The notes under the pieces: generated by a model
Database searches by the model: none
What the model saw: only the letters and a program-made list of their open reading frames with translations
What the model was told of the DNA's origin: nothing
Origin: MnTg04 sp964568075
Lineage (GTDB): Bacteria > Pseudomonadota > Gammaproteobacteria > Steroidobacterales > MnTg04
NCBI GenBank assembly: GCA_964568075.1
Contig: CAZMOM010000011.1
Coordinates: forward strand, 1-64,000
DNA: 64,000 nucleotides
Direction: 5' to 3'
Made by a program: the position numbers and the translations under genes
Shown here: positions 7,763-15,948 of the stretch, in pieces
Layout: the number at the start of each line of letters is the position of its first letter
How positions within the stretch are numbered: the first letter of the stretch is position 1

Positions 7763-8385
7763 TTTGGATAATCTCCATTTGATGTGTGCTTGTTAAGCTC
7801 CACCAGCATCGCCTCGTCAGTAGCTGTCCTAGCGCCGGGCGGCGGAAGTTCTTGTTCGTAAGTTCGGTGACCGCCTGCGCCGCCAGAAGCGCAAAGCATC
7901 CTCCCTTTTTTATTTATTTCTTTCTTTTCGTGTGCGGTGGGCCGCACTGTTTCTGGCGGTGGGCCGCACTGTTTCTGGCGGTGGGCCGCACTGTTTTTTT
8001 CCTCGAAGGGTGCGGTGGGCCGCACTGTTGCTTGCTCCGAACGGTGCGGTGAGCCGCACTGTTTCTGACTCCACAGGATTGTACTGACGGCTTGCGGGTT
8101 TAGGCGGTGCAAGTCGATGAATGGCATTTGATATCTCGTTGAGCGACCGCGACCGCCACCTTTATTTCGCCGCACCAGTCCAGCGCTCTCAAGTCGGTTG
8201 ATTGCATCGATGACGGTTCGCCTGGGAACGTCTAGGTCATTGCACATCCGGGCTATGCTTGGCCAGGCGGCGCAATAAGCGTCGTTGTAGCGCCAACACA
8301 GATGGTATAGAACTAGCCGCGCGGTTCCGTCCATACGCGGCTCAATCTTCAACCTGTGAAACGCATTCACCGCGATTGTGCTCAT
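7759..8385 (-). CDS. Replication initiator, lambda-O-like, with internal origin
   Basis: This 208-residue protein starts at an ATG whose ATGA overlaps the stop of the preceding gene; the frame is open 7 codons further to a GTG. Residues 1-100 form a winged helix-turn-helix (LVLYHLCWRYND, IARMCNDLDVPRRTVIDAINRLESAGLVRR), as in phage and satellite replication initiators. Residues about 107-150 are a low-complexity linker (KQCGPP, TVRPTA units) encoded by five DNA iterons. An A/T-rich tract follows inside the gene. The C-terminus should contact a helicase loader, by analogy to lambda O. It sits in a run of overlapping minus-strand satellite genes. Confidence 0.7.
   Translation of the reverse strand: MSTIAVNAFHRLKIEPRMDGTARLVLYHLCWRYNDAYCAAWPSIARMCNDLDVPRRTVIDAINRLESAGLVRRNKGGGRGRSTRYQMPFIDLHRLNPQAVSTILWSQKQCGSPHRSEQATVRPTAPFEEKNSAAHRQKQCGPPPETVRPTAHEKKEINKKGRMLCASGGAGGHRTYEQELPPPGARTATDEAMLVELNKHTSNGDYPK
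7904..8063. repeat. Iterons plus A/T-rich tract: putative replication origin
   Basis: GGTGGGCCGCACTGTT or a one-base variant starts at 7936, 7958, 7980, 8014 and 8048, with spacings of 22, 22, 34 and 34. Two copies extend into the palindrome GTGCGGTGGGCCGCAC. Directly beside the iterons, 7904-7929 is almost pure T/A on one strand. Iterons inside the initiator gene with an adjacent A/T-rich unwinding region is the architecture of the lambda origin within gene O. Confidence 0.7.
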
Positions 8386-8663
8386 TGATAACGACTGCTG
8401 ACGCACCGAAAATCATCGGCTCGATTCTTTGATGCGCGATTCTCAAATTGTCGAACCCAGTAGCCTTTCGCATTGAGTTTCAATGACGGATGGAATTGCC
8501 TGTCAGACACTGCGGATGGGGCCAAACACGAACGATCGTCACTTAACCCGTGCCTATGCATATCGAAAGCAAAGACCCCACCGAAATACTCCCCACACGC
8601 AGTGCATTTACAATAGTTAGTTCCCGGCGGCAGCTTCGCATCTGAATGGTTTATACTTGCCAT
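8382..8663 (-). CDS. FDxHR-family putative zinc-binding phage protein
   Basis: This 93-residue protein contains CTACGEYFGG then AFDMHRHG, the Cys-x2-Cys plus FDxHR signature of a small zinc-binding family common in prophages and satellites, and a later Cys (DRSCLAP). Function is unknown. The start has a good AAGGAAG ribosome-binding site. The stop overlaps the rep start by ATGA, so the two are translationally coupled. Confidence 0.7.
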   Translation of the reverse strand: MASINHSDAKLPPGTNYCKCTACGEYFGGVFAFDMHRHGLSDDRSCLAPSAVSDRQFHPSLKLNAKGYWVRQFENRASKNRADDFRCVSSRYQ

Positions 8664-8799
8664 CGTTGCTTCCTTTAGCCCGTATCCGATTGCCGTCGGT
8701 GCGGGCTTTTTTATTCCCGCTACGAGCTGTCTGTATTTCCCGCACAGCGATACCGGCCAGAAGCTCAGCGAGGGCTCGCATATTCGGGTCCAGCGTCAC
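8617..8799 (-). CDS. Small protein coupled to the AlpA regulator
   Basis: This 60-residue frame begins with GTG that overlaps the TGA of the alpA-like gene (GTGA). The first 25 residues (MRALAELLAGIAVREIQ) are helical and resemble small proteins often found right after AlpA regulators. The rest is basic. Its 3' end overlaps the next gene by 47 nt, so the true end may be shortened by an undetected shift. Function is unknown. Confidence 0.45.
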   Translation of the reverse strand: MTLDPNMRALAELLAGIAVREIQTARSGNKKARTDGNRIRAKGSNDGKYKPFRCEAAAGN

Positions 8800-8972
8800 G
8801 CGACTTGTTCTCTTTCGTGCAGAAACTCGTCGATCTGCTTATCAGTGATCAGCGTCCGTCCGTCAATGCGAATGCACTTAATTTTGCCTCGGCGAATTAG
8901 ATCCCAGACCTTCCGATCAGAAATATCGAGTTTGGTCGATGCACGCTTGATAGAATTGGCACGATTTGACAT
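8796..8972 (-). CDS. AlpA-family excisionase/regulator
   Basis: This 58-residue MerR-like helix-turn-helix protein contains KLDISDRKVWDLIRRGKIK, then RIDGRTLITDKQIDEFL. A textbook GGAGGAA ribosome-binding site lies 7 nt upstream. AlpA proteins act as excisionases or transcriptional switches in satellites and cryptic prophages and usually control integrase or rep operons. It sits between the integrase-side genes and the replication module, as in phage-inducible chromosomal islands. Confidence 0.8.
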   Translation of the reverse strand: MSNRANSIKRASTKLDISDRKVWDLIRRGKIKCIRIDGRTLITDKQIDEFLHEREQVA

Positions 8973-9048
8973 GAAATTCCTCCAGGTTGGCGTTCGTGAA
9001 TTTGTACGAACTTGGAGGAAATCTAGTGTTTATGTGGGCTCTTTGGAA

Positions 9049-9735
9049 TTAGTGCCTGTTTGTGATTTTCTGGAGAGAAAACTGTCCCTTTTCTTTGAAA
9101 TATGATCGCCGCACTTTCTCGTGGATCTTAGTGACTTGGTGTGCTGTCACTTGTTTACCGAGGATTGCACTCGCCAGCAATGCTGTTTCTTTATTTTTCG
9201 CTCGTTTCGTCGTAACAACTTTGAGGTCATGCCCGATAGCCAGGTAGTGATCAATCAGTCCGTAAACGCCCCGGATTACAAACGATTTTAGACTTAGGCC
9301 GAAGCGAGTTGAAAATTTGTATTTGTCCTTACCCGACAACGACATTTCTTCAAGTAGCTCTGCGCATTCTCGCACCCATTCGCCCAAGCTCAGCAATCCG
9401 TTGCCTGACCATGTATTGAGCAAGAAACAATCCTTGTCGGACTTGCTTCCTCGAATGGCCGGGAAAAAATTTCTGAGCTCTATATCGTTGTCCATTTCAT
9501 CGGCCAGTTTTTTCATCTTTTCGGCGAGTTTGCGTCGCCTGGTTGCAGCTTCAGACCTGGTTTCTCGACTGGCTCTTTCGTGTTGATAAGGAAGATTGAG
9601 AATCCGTTCGAGCAAGCCCTCCCACCACTCGTCGCTAAACCCGGCATTCTTCAGCAGTTTCTCTGCCTCAACTACTCGCGCATCCTTGCGAAGATCGTCA
9701 ATCGTATTTATAGCGTTCTCACAAGATCGATTCAT
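9049..9735 (-). CDS. Hypothetical satellite protein
   Basis: This 228-residue, highly charged, mainly helical protein has no signal peptide or membrane segment. It begins with ATGA overlapping the end of the integrase gene, so it is probably cotranslated with it. Base composition is A/T-richer than the chromosomal genes. I recognise no domain. Such cargo genes beside satellite integrases often encode phage interference, but nothing in the sequence shows this here. Confidence 0.65.
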   Translation of the reverse strand: MNRSCENAINTIDDLRKDARVVEAEKLLKNAGFSDEWWEGLLERILNLPYQHERASRETRSEAATRRRKLAEKMKKLADEMDNDIELRNFFPAIRGSKSDKDCFLLNTWSGNGLLSLGEWVRECAELLEEMSLSGKDKYKFSTRFGLSLKSFVIRGVYGLIDHYLAIGHDLKVVTTKRAKNKETALLASAILGKQVTAHQVTKIHEKVRRSYFKEKGQFSLQKITNRH

Positions 9736-10997
9736 TTTCGAATCCGTGCAATTTTCGGCTGCTTGATCCCAAGGTTTGGCAGTGCGTCGCGAATAGCCTT
9801 ATCGACTGTCCCTTGCAGCAGATGAGCGTAGTGTTTGCGTGTGGTTTCGGTGCTGGCATGGCCCATCGCCTTAGCAACTACCTCAAGCGAAACGCCAGCA
9901 TTCAGAAGTAACGAGCCATATGCATCGCGCAAGTCGGTCAACGTTACCGCTGGATCGATCTTCGCTGCTTTGCTTGCGTCCCTCATCCGCCTGGACTGTG
10001 TGCCCTTGCCCCAGGGATTGCCGTTGCTGTCTGTGAATATCAGCGCGTCTCCAGCCATGTTTGCGGTCAAAGCGTCGAAAAGACCTTGACCTTCCGTGGT
10101 CAATGGCACTAACCGCGCCCGGCGCTTCGTATTGAACACGCGCAAATGGCCCGTTTCCGGTATGTAATCATCAGCTTTCGTCTCTCGCAGTTCCTTGAAT
10201 GCAGCGCCAGTGAGATAGGTCGCCTGACCGATTGCCCGAAAGTCACTTGTCAGCTTGGATGTGAGTATTCGACACTCTTTCGTGGTTAGGATTCGCGTTG
10301 GCGGCGGTGCGTCGATACCAACGATCGGCTTGATACTTCGCCAGACGACGTCGCTCTCCACGTCTTCATTTGTGAAGGCGTGATTCAGGGCCGCGCGTAG
10401 CGTGGTCCACTTGCGCTGTGCCGTCGCTTTTCGGCGGCGTTTCAGTTCGGCGGCGGGAATATCTGGATCGACTGGCTTATTGCTCCGGTTGTGCGGCATT
10501 TGCCGAATAAGGCCATTGCGCCAGCCTATAAGCTCGGATCGCGTCAGCTTGTCGATCGGCCTTGAGCGCAGTGTAGGTAATACGTCGCGGTTGAATACGC
10601 GCTCAACCTCTTTGGTCTGCTTCCCTGAGGTCGTGCGGTAGTGATCCAGGTAGCCGGCGACCGCGTCGCCAACCGTAAAGCCGCTGCGTTTTGGCAACGG
10701 CCGGTCTTTTTCGGCCGCATTCTTGGCTCGCTCTTTTGCTCTGGACTGTGCCTGAAAATAGGTCAACACATTCTCGCCATCGGCATCCTGGTAGTCGTCG
10801 GCAAGCCCGATCGACTTTTGCACATATCTGCCGGATCCAACATACCGGCGCACGTACCACACGGACTTTGTCTTGCCTCGACGGTAGCCGAGATACACGC
10901 CTTCATCGCATGCGGTCCAATGTTCTTTGTCGGCTTCCAGGAGGCGGAAACGAGCTGAACGCTTCCCAAATGACGAACTTGGTATACTCTTTGGCAC
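9732..10997 (-). CDS. Tyrosine-recombinase integrase with altered catalytic residues
   Basis: This 421-residue integrase has an N-terminal arm-binding region, a SAM-like core-binding domain (about 105-230) and a catalytic domain. Seen in the catalytic domain are a beta-hairpin Lys (FNTKRRARLVPLT), the second Arg (LTDLRDAYGSLL), the late His (AKAMGHAS) and the Tyr (RKHYAHLL). The usual first Arg (TGxR) reads TGAAF, and the His of HxxR reads Thr. Integrases of this type insert at tRNA genes; here a 3' tRNA-Glu remnant lies 140 bp upstream. Three TTCCCAAA repeats at 10963-11035 may be arm sites. Activity is doubtful if the Arg substitution is real. Confidence 0.8.
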   Translation of the reverse strand: MPKSIPSSSFGKRSARFRLLEADKEHWTACDEGVYLGYRRGKTKSVWYVRRYVGSGRYVQKSIGLADDYQDADGENVLTYFQAQSRAKERAKNAAEKDRPLPKRSGFTVGDAVAGYLDHYRTTSGKQTKEVERVFNRDVLPTLRSRPIDKLTRSELIGWRNGLIRQMPHNRSNKPVDPDIPAAELKRRRKATAQRKWTTLRAALNHAFTNEDVESDVVWRSIKPIVGIDAPPPTRILTTKECRILTSKLTSDFRAIGQATYLTGAAFKELRETKADDYIPETGHLRVFNTKRRARLVPLTTEGQGLFDALTANMAGDALIFTDSNGNPWGKGTQSRRMRDASKAAKIDPAVTLTDLRDAYGSLLLNAGVSLEVVAKAMGHASTETTRKHYAHLLQGTVDKAIRDALPNLGIKQPKIARIRK

Positions 10998-11036
10998 AGC
11001 GGCAACCTACTTTTCCCAAACGATTTCCCAAACGGG
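10960..11036. repeat. TTCCCAAA direct repeats before the integrase
   Basis: TTCCCAAATGACG, TTCCCAAACGATT and TTCCCAAACGGGT occur within 75 bp between the integrase start and the tRNA remnant. Spaced direct repeats in this position are typical integrase arm-type binding sites, but this is inference. Confidence 0.4.
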
Positions 11037-11138
11037 TGACCATTCAGGAGGTTGCACTATTATTCAGATCGATGCAAGATTAATTTGTATAAACAATGAG
11101 TTAGGAGGAATGTAAGTTCTTGAAAGATCGTTCGTTTC

Positions 11139-11187
11139 CCGCCCTTTCACGGCGGTAACAGGGGTTCGACTCCCCCTGGGGACGCCA
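11139..11187 (+). other. 3' half of tRNA-Glu(UUC): attachment-site remnant
   Basis: The segment has the anticodon arm CCGCC-CTTTCAC-GGCGG (anticodon TTC), the T arm GGGG-TTCGACT-CCCC and the acceptor end GGGGACG with encoded CCA, closely matching E. coli tRNA-Glu. The matching 5' half (GTCCCC...) is not upstream. This is the classic scar left when an element integrates in the 3' part of a tRNA gene; the intact copy should lie at the other end of the element, probably left of the window. Confidence 0.85.
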
Positions 11188-11550
11188 ATAAAAACAACAG
11201 CTTAGGCTTGGCAGCACGCCGGGCCAGCCCGTTTACGTAATATTTACGTAACGGTGGGAAGCTTTTCCAGAGCGTGCGTAAGCTCTGTTCCCGACGCCCC
11301 GGCGCGAGTACCCTACGATTCGACCGGCGCTAGTGCGCGCACGAGGTCCTAAAGCCCGACAATCGGTGCCGCTCTCACTCCGGTCGGGCGTGTCGTATAT
11401 TCTACTTTACAGCCAGGCACGGCAGGTGCCAGTTCAACGCGAATCGCTGGAGACTACTCAATGCGGGCGTATGCTAGTTCTCGGTGTGCAAGCATATTGT
11501 CATAATCGCCGAAGGTGGGTTCGTGACGACTTTCCCAGAGGTGTGATGAG
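11188..11550. other. Stretch between the tRNA remnant and the AlbA_2 gene
   Basis: No gene is seen. GTTTACGTAATATTTACGTAAC near 11229-11250 is a near-perfect palindrome that could be an operator. The rest is unremarkable. Confidence 0.45.
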
Positions 11551-12249
11551 GTGAGCCAGAAAGACGAAAATCAACTTCCCGAATATGTAGTTGGTTACAT
11601 TGAGTACCCTAGGGAGACCTACCAGTGCGAGTTGAAGCCATGGATCGACCCTATTGAGAATGAATATGACAAGGTAAAAATTGCCAAAGCTTGCCTTGCG
11701 CTGAAGAATTGGGGCGGTGGCGTGCTTCTGATCGGGATCACCAATGACGGTAAATACGAGGATTTGCCTGACGGGTACGACCCGTCGACTGTTTTCACGC
11801 AAGACTCGGTCCAGGCAATCGTGTCTGCGTATTCGGCGGAGCCCTTCGGTGTGGATGTGCATCGATATACGACCAAAACAGTGGATGTCGTATCCATTGT
11901 CGTCCCTGGCGGAATTACGACGCCAATGCTCTGTAAAAAGGACTCGCCAAAAGACCTTTATCCAAAACTCTCTCAGAGTATTATCTATACGCGAACTCTG
12001 AAGTCGAACGGCATTGTTAGTTCTGCTCGCGCCGTTCAGACTGACCTTGAAGAGATCGTCAAGAAATGCCACAACAACAGAGTCGCAGACATCGGCAAGT
12101 TCTTGCGGGAACACCTGACCGGTGAGAACCTCAAAGTATTGTCAAGAGCGGTTGAGTCAATCGGCGAACCTGTAGCAATCGAGGATTTCGCAAGTGAATC
12201 CTCAGAGATTATGGCCGGCTTGCTGAAAAAGCGGAATAAGGGGCTGTAG
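11551..12249 (+). CDS. AlbA_2 (Schlafen-type) domain protein
   Basis: This 232-residue protein has the AlbA_2 signature: ECELK-like start (YQCELKPWIDP), KACLALKNWGGGVLLIGITND, and later DVVSIVVPGG. AlbA_2 domains bind nucleic acid and occur in regulators and in several bacterial defence proteins; some relatives are nucleases. The C-terminal 80 residues are helical and not assigned. The GTG start at 11551 follows GAGGTG; the ATG just upstream is out of frame. The next gene begins 2 bp after the stop, so they form an operon just outside the integration scar. Confidence 0.75.
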   Translation: MSQKDENQLPEYVVGYIEYPRETYQCELKPWIDPIENEYDKVKIAKACLALKNWGGGVLLIGITNDGKYEDLPDGYDPSTVFTQDSVQAIVSAYSAEPFGVDVHRYTTKTVDVVSIVVPGGITTPMLCKKDSPKDLYPKLSQSIIYTRTLKSNGIVSSARAVQTDLEEIVKKCHNNRVADIGKFLREHLTGENLKVLSRAVESIGEPVAIEDFASESSEIMAGLLKKRNKGL

Positions 12250-12251
12250 CC

Positions 12252-12944
12252 GTGAATCGACCAAGAGGCTGGATGGAAGCCACCTTCAAGATGCCTTGCG
12301 ACTTGCGACAAACCGATCCTAACAAGCGGTGGCTTTCAGAGCTTCTTAGGCAAAATCCAGACCTTACAGGTTGGCCATTTTTTGTCGATCTATGGAATGC
12401 GGCGCGACCGGAATTTGCACCGCGGCGAACAGAAAATGGAGTCTGGGAATCACGGTTATTTGCCGATGATGGTATGGACTATTGGCGAATCGACGGCAGC
12501 AACGGCCTATTTTTTGTTGCTAGAGCCCTGGAAGACGATACGTCACGGCATAGTCCTGCACCCGGTGAAGTGTTGGATTTCGGTTTGGTTATCTTAAGGG
12601 TTGCTGAGCTGATTATCGTGGCTCAGGCGTTCGCGAATTTTCTTTGTGGCAATAAATGTGGCGAGGGCGCATCTGTGTCGATGCGGTTTAAGTGGACTGG
12701 CATAAAAGGGAGGAAAATCTCTAACTGGGCCCATCGTGAAAGATTTATATCACAGAACCCTATAAACACGGATGTTGAAGCAGAAGTGTACAATATAAAC
12801 GTGCCTCTCATTTCATCGAATGATGAGGCCGTAATTTTGACAGAGCGAGTTGTAAACAAGCTTTTCGGCTGCTTTGGGGGTTGGGAGGTTCCCAGTATCG
12901 CCGTGAGTCAACTCGTAGATAAGCTGGTGAGTCGAAGGCTCTAG
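12252..12944 (+). CDS. Hypothetical partner of the AlbA_2 protein
   Basis: This 230-residue soluble protein with a GTG start lies 2 bp after the AlbA_2 gene. The middle part (EVLDFGLVILRVAELIIVAQ) is hydrophobic but reads as a buried helix, not a clear membrane span. Many Trp and charged residues are present. I recognise no family. Tight coupling to an AlbA_2 gene beside a tRNA attachment scar suggests a two-component accessory module, possibly defence. Confidence 0.6.
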   Translation: MNRPRGWMEATFKMPCDLRQTDPNKRWLSELLRQNPDLTGWPFFVDLWNAARPEFAPRRTENGVWESRLFADDGMDYWRIDGSNGLFFVARALEDDTSRHSPAPGEVLDFGLVILRVAELIIVAQAFANFLCGNKCGEGASVSMRFKWTGIKGRKISNWAHRERFISQNPINTDVEAEVYNINVPLISSNDEAVILTERVVNKLFGCFGGWEVPSIAVSQLVDKLVSRRL

Positions 12945-13090
12945 AATAATTGATAGAAGCTGTCACTGAATCCTATTCATGCGTTTGGTTCGTTTGCGGC
13001 CTGTCGCACCATCATTTTTCTAACGATTTGAATGTCTGCATCAACTCAGAAGCGCCCATTCAGATTTCAGTTGCGGAAAATTCTTGTTAA

Positions 13091-13167
13091 ATGTCGGCTT
13101 TGCGCTCAAGAGCGGCTGCTGAGATGATAGAGTCTTGAGGGGCCGCTGACAACCCAAAGCCGACATT
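13091..13167. repeat. Long palindromic element
   Basis: AATGTCGGCTTTG at 13091 pairs with CAAAGCCGACATT at 13155-13167, enclosing shorter complementary parts (CAAGA/TCTTG, GCGGC/GCCGC). It belongs to the GCCGCTTT palindrome family seen elsewhere in the window. Its position before a gene on the same strand could mean a terminator for the AlbA_2 operon. Confidence 0.55.
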
Positions 13168-13251
13168 GGCAAGATAACTGGAATATTGGTGTGTTATCGT
13201 GAAAATCTGCATTTGAATTATCAGTTAGGTGGCGGCTGCACCGCTCTCTCC

Positions 13252-13887
13252 ATGCTTGATGATATCAACCTCGACAACCTCGAAGAAGTTTCCGACCATT
13301 TATTCACGTTCGTCTGGAACTTCAGGCATGGCGATAACATCATGTATAACTTTGAAGTGCTTCGGGAGTTGTACATAGCGCGCAACGATTCGCCTAACAA
13401 GGATATTTACAACAAGCCAATTACGATTACGATCGTTTCAATAATCGAAGCGATTCTTATTGATTTCCTAGCCAGAATTGACCAGGCGACTAATCATTTG
13501 CCCGGCAACGTCGATCGAGAAACGCTTGACAAGATTAAGTTGGAAATCGAATCGAAGAAACGACCTGTAAAGGTTGAGGACGAAGTCCTTGGCGAACAAA
13601 TTTTCTTACGACGCAAGATGTACCATTTCGGCGAAATAGTTGGTGTTTTTGAGAAATACGAGCTGTTTGGTCCGTTAGATGAAGGTATGTATCGTAAATT
13701 GCGTCATTTTGGTGATATGCGAAATCGAGTGCATATTGAAAATTACCATCAAAATCTCGAGTCACGAGAGAATGAAGTATTTACGTCTAGGCGTCTTGAA
13801 GACCTTGAAGACGTTCTCTCAAGGCTCTGGGACAAGATGAAGTCCGATTACAAGCGCCCGTGGCGTCGGGTAAATTGGGACGCTTAG
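13252..13887 (+). CDS. HEPN-like hypothetical protein
   Basis: I use the ATG at 13252 (MLDDINLDNLEEV); the frame is open to a TTG/GTG at 13186. The 211-residue product is all helical. It has a LRHFGDMRNRVHIENY segment, close to the R(N)...H motif of HEPN RNases, although only three residues separate Arg from His, fewer than the usual 4-6. HEPN proteins are common toxins and defence effectors. No clear antitoxin is adjacent. Composition is A/T-rich, like the AlbA_2 pair, suggesting transfer. Confidence 0.55.
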   Translation: MLDDINLDNLEEVSDHLFTFVWNFRHGDNIMYNFEVLRELYIARNDSPNKDIYNKPITITIVSIIEAILIDFLARIDQATNHLPGNVDRETLDKIKLEIESKKRPVKVEDEVLGEQIFLRRKMYHFGEIVGVFEKYELFGPLDEGMYRKLRHFGDMRNRVHIENYHQNLESRENEVFTSRRLEDLEDVLSRLWDKMKSDYKRPWRRVNWDA

Positions 13888-14133
13888 GCCGTGGAAGTCG
13901 CCACCTAACAATGCGTTGCACTTGCCGCCTGGATGGCTCCTTCTGGCCGATTGCTGCCTGTCGCGACGACACGTTTTTGAGTTATTGAATGGCCGCTTTC
14001 GGTAGAAGCAGGCATCGCACTTTTTAGTCAATCGGCCCACCGGAACTCAGCGCCTGGTGTATGTCGTCCAGCGCACCGTCCACTGCGTCCTGCATCATGC
14101 CGCGAATCTTCACCGGCGACTGCTCCTTGCTCA

Positions 14134-14345
14134 GCAATTACGGTGCCGGTGTTAACTTATTAACTTATTAAGTTATTAGTAATTAACTAAATTCCGTCCC
14201 ACTTCGATTTGCTGCCGGGTAGACCAACGATTCAGCACGGTTAAAATGAACTCGGCGCCGGTCATTAAGATATTTAATTGTTTGGACTATGTATCGGACC
14301 GAAATTTCGATAACTTAATAACTAAACGACCGGCACCAATTTTCG
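14134..14345. repeat. GGTGCCGG palindromic element, copy a
   Basis: The left part (14134-14242) is a direct repeat of 15633-15734 with one 7-8 bp insertion. The right end (CGACCGGCACCAATTTT) is complementary to the left terminus, so the unit is a 200-bp element with inverted ends. An inverted copy of its right end recurs at 19629-19663. It ends about 22 bp before the dadA-like gene. Confidence 0.7.
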
Positions 14346-14366
14346 CAGACAATTTAGGACGCACCC

Positions 14367-15632
14367 ATGAGCGAAACCAAGACAATAGTGATCGGCGCCG
14401 GACTCTTGGGACTAACGACAGCCTGGGAGCTCGTCTCCCGTGGGGAGGCGGTCGAGCTTATCGAGTCGCGGGAAGATGTTGCGATGGAGACCAGCTTCGC
14501 CAACGGTGCGTTGCTGACGGCCTCGATGCCCGATCCCTGGAACGCGCCCGGCGTACACAAGCATCTGGCCGCCTCGCTCTTTAATCCCTATTCACCGATG
14601 AAGCTCAGGCTACGAGCGGTGCCGTCGCTCATTGGCTGGGGATTGAAATTCCTGCGCAACTCGAGCGCCGCGCGATATATGCATGCGGCGCGCGCGGGCT
14701 ACACGCTCGCTGTCTACTCGATTGCCGAGACTGAAAAGCTGAGGGAGGCCCTGGAGCTTCAGTATGACGTAGCTACCGTTGGCACGATGAAGGTATTCCG
14801 CGACAAAGCCGCCATGGCCGCACCAATGAAGCTAGCCGAGGCGCTTGCAGACCTGGGGCTTCGCTACGAGATTCTCGATGCCAAGAGCACGATTGCCGAG
14901 GAACCGCAACTTGCAAAGGTGCACGATAGCATCGCCGGGGCGCTGCGTTTCCACGACGACGAGTCCGGCGATGCTCTTTTGTTTTGCCAGGCGCTTGCCG
15001 CTCATGTTAAGGAGCGTGGTGCGACCATTCGCCAGAATACGACAGTCAGCCGCGTGCTTGCAAAGCACGGTCGTATCACCGGTGTGGAAATCGACGGCGG
15101 TCGACTGCCTAGCAGGCGGGTGGTGCTCGCGGCAGGTAACGGCAGCGCCAAGCTTGCGAAGACAGTGCGGCTGTCGCTGCCGATCAGACCGGTAAAAGGC
15201 TATTCGGTAACCGTCTTCCGCAACGGCCTGGCCGACTGGCCGCGGGTCCCGGTCATCGACGATGCGATGCATGCCGCCGTGGTGCCGATAGGCGATCGGC
15301 TGCGTATGGTCGGCACCGCCGAGTTCACCGGCTTCGACAAACGCATTCGGCAGGCCCGCATCGACAACCTGTTCGAGTTGCTCAGAGGCCTTTATCCGCA
15401 CATCGCCGAACGCATCGATCCTGGCAAAGCTGAAACCTGGGCGGGGTTGAGACCGATGAGCGCCGATGGGCTGCCGTTTATCGGACCGGCCGGGCCCGCC
15501 GGCCTGTTCATTAATAGCGGGCACGGCCACCTGGGCTGGACACATGCAGTCGGGTCCGCGAAGCTGTTGGTCGATCAGATACTCGAGCAATCGCCGACCA
15601 TAGACCCTGCACCGTACCTCCCGGCGAGATGA
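14367..15632 (+). CDS. DadA-like FAD-dependent D-amino-acid dehydrogenase
   Basis: This 421-residue oxidoreductase opens with a Rossmann FAD site (VIGAGLLGLTTAWELVSRG) and an acidic strand end (ELIES), as in the DAO/DadA family. A later GLRPMSADGLPFIGP and a C-terminal INSGHGHLGWTHAVGSAKLL are typical of DadA. It should oxidise a D-amino acid to an imino or keto acid and pass electrons to the respiratory chain. The gene lies between direct repeats a and b; repeat b begins at the base after the stop codon. A transporter, enolase paralog and reductase follow on the same strand. The substrate is unknown. Confidence 0.85.
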   Translation: MSETKTIVIGAGLLGLTTAWELVSRGEAVELIESREDVAMETSFANGALLTASMPDPWNAPGVHKHLAASLFNPYSPMKLRLRAVPSLIGWGLKFLRNSSAARYMHAARAGYTLAVYSIAETEKLREALELQYDVATVGTMKVFRDKAAMAAPMKLAEALADLGLRYEILDAKSTIAEEPQLAKVHDSIAGALRFHDDESGDALLFCQALAAHVKERGATIRQNTTVSRVLAKHGRITGVEIDGGRLPSRRVVLAAGNGSAKLAKTVRLSLPIRPVKGYSVTVFRNGLADWPRVPVIDDAMHAAVVPIGDRLRMVGTAEFTGFDKRIRQARIDNLFELLRGLYPHIAERIDPGKAETWAGLRPMSADGLPFIGPAGPAGLFINSGHGHLGWTHAVGSAKLLVDQILEQSPTIDPAPYLPAR

Positions 15633-15868
15633 GCAATTACGGTGCCGGTGTTAACTTATTAAGTTATTAGTAATTAACTAAATACCGTCCCACTTCGATT
15701 TGCTGCCGGGCAGACCAACGATTCAGCATGGTTAAGCAGGTTTAATTCTCACAACATCCTTGTCGAACTCAATATCTGTTTCTAATAGACTTAAGTTTTT
15801 GCATTGATGAATTGGCCTTTCCACCGTGGCATCCGATCAAAACAATTAAATAACTTAACACCGGCACC
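15633..15868. repeat. GGTGCCGG palindromic element, copy b
   Basis: This 230-bp unit opens with GGTGCCGGTGTTAACTTATT and closes with AATAACTTAACACCGGCACC, near-perfect terminal inverted repeats. The interior holds an ATCTGTTTCTAATAGACTTA block shared with copies e, f and g. It fills most of the space between the dadA-like gene and the symporter, so the symporter promoter lies in its right part or in the 80 bp after it. Confidence 0.75.
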
Positions 15869-15948
15869 GTTTCACGGGGACCATATCGTATGACGTCGAT
15901 GTTTGTTACCTTGCCTCCACAGTCTGAATTCGAGGGAGGCGAAGTCCA

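Noticed and set aside
7936..8063. CRISPR-like short repeats
   Set aside because: Repeats are only 16 bp with 6- or 18-bp spacers, lie inside a gene and are palindromic in part; they fit iterons better.
11139..11187. A complete tRNA-Glu or tmRNA 3' end
   Set aside because: The anticodon arm and anticodon TTC identify tRNA-Glu, but the D arm and 5' acceptor strand are missing, so it is a remnant and not tmRNA.
13895..13925. Integron attC-like ACCTAAC motif after the HEPN-like gene
   Set aside because: No matching GTTRRRY partner at a suitable distance and no second attC site or integrase nearby.
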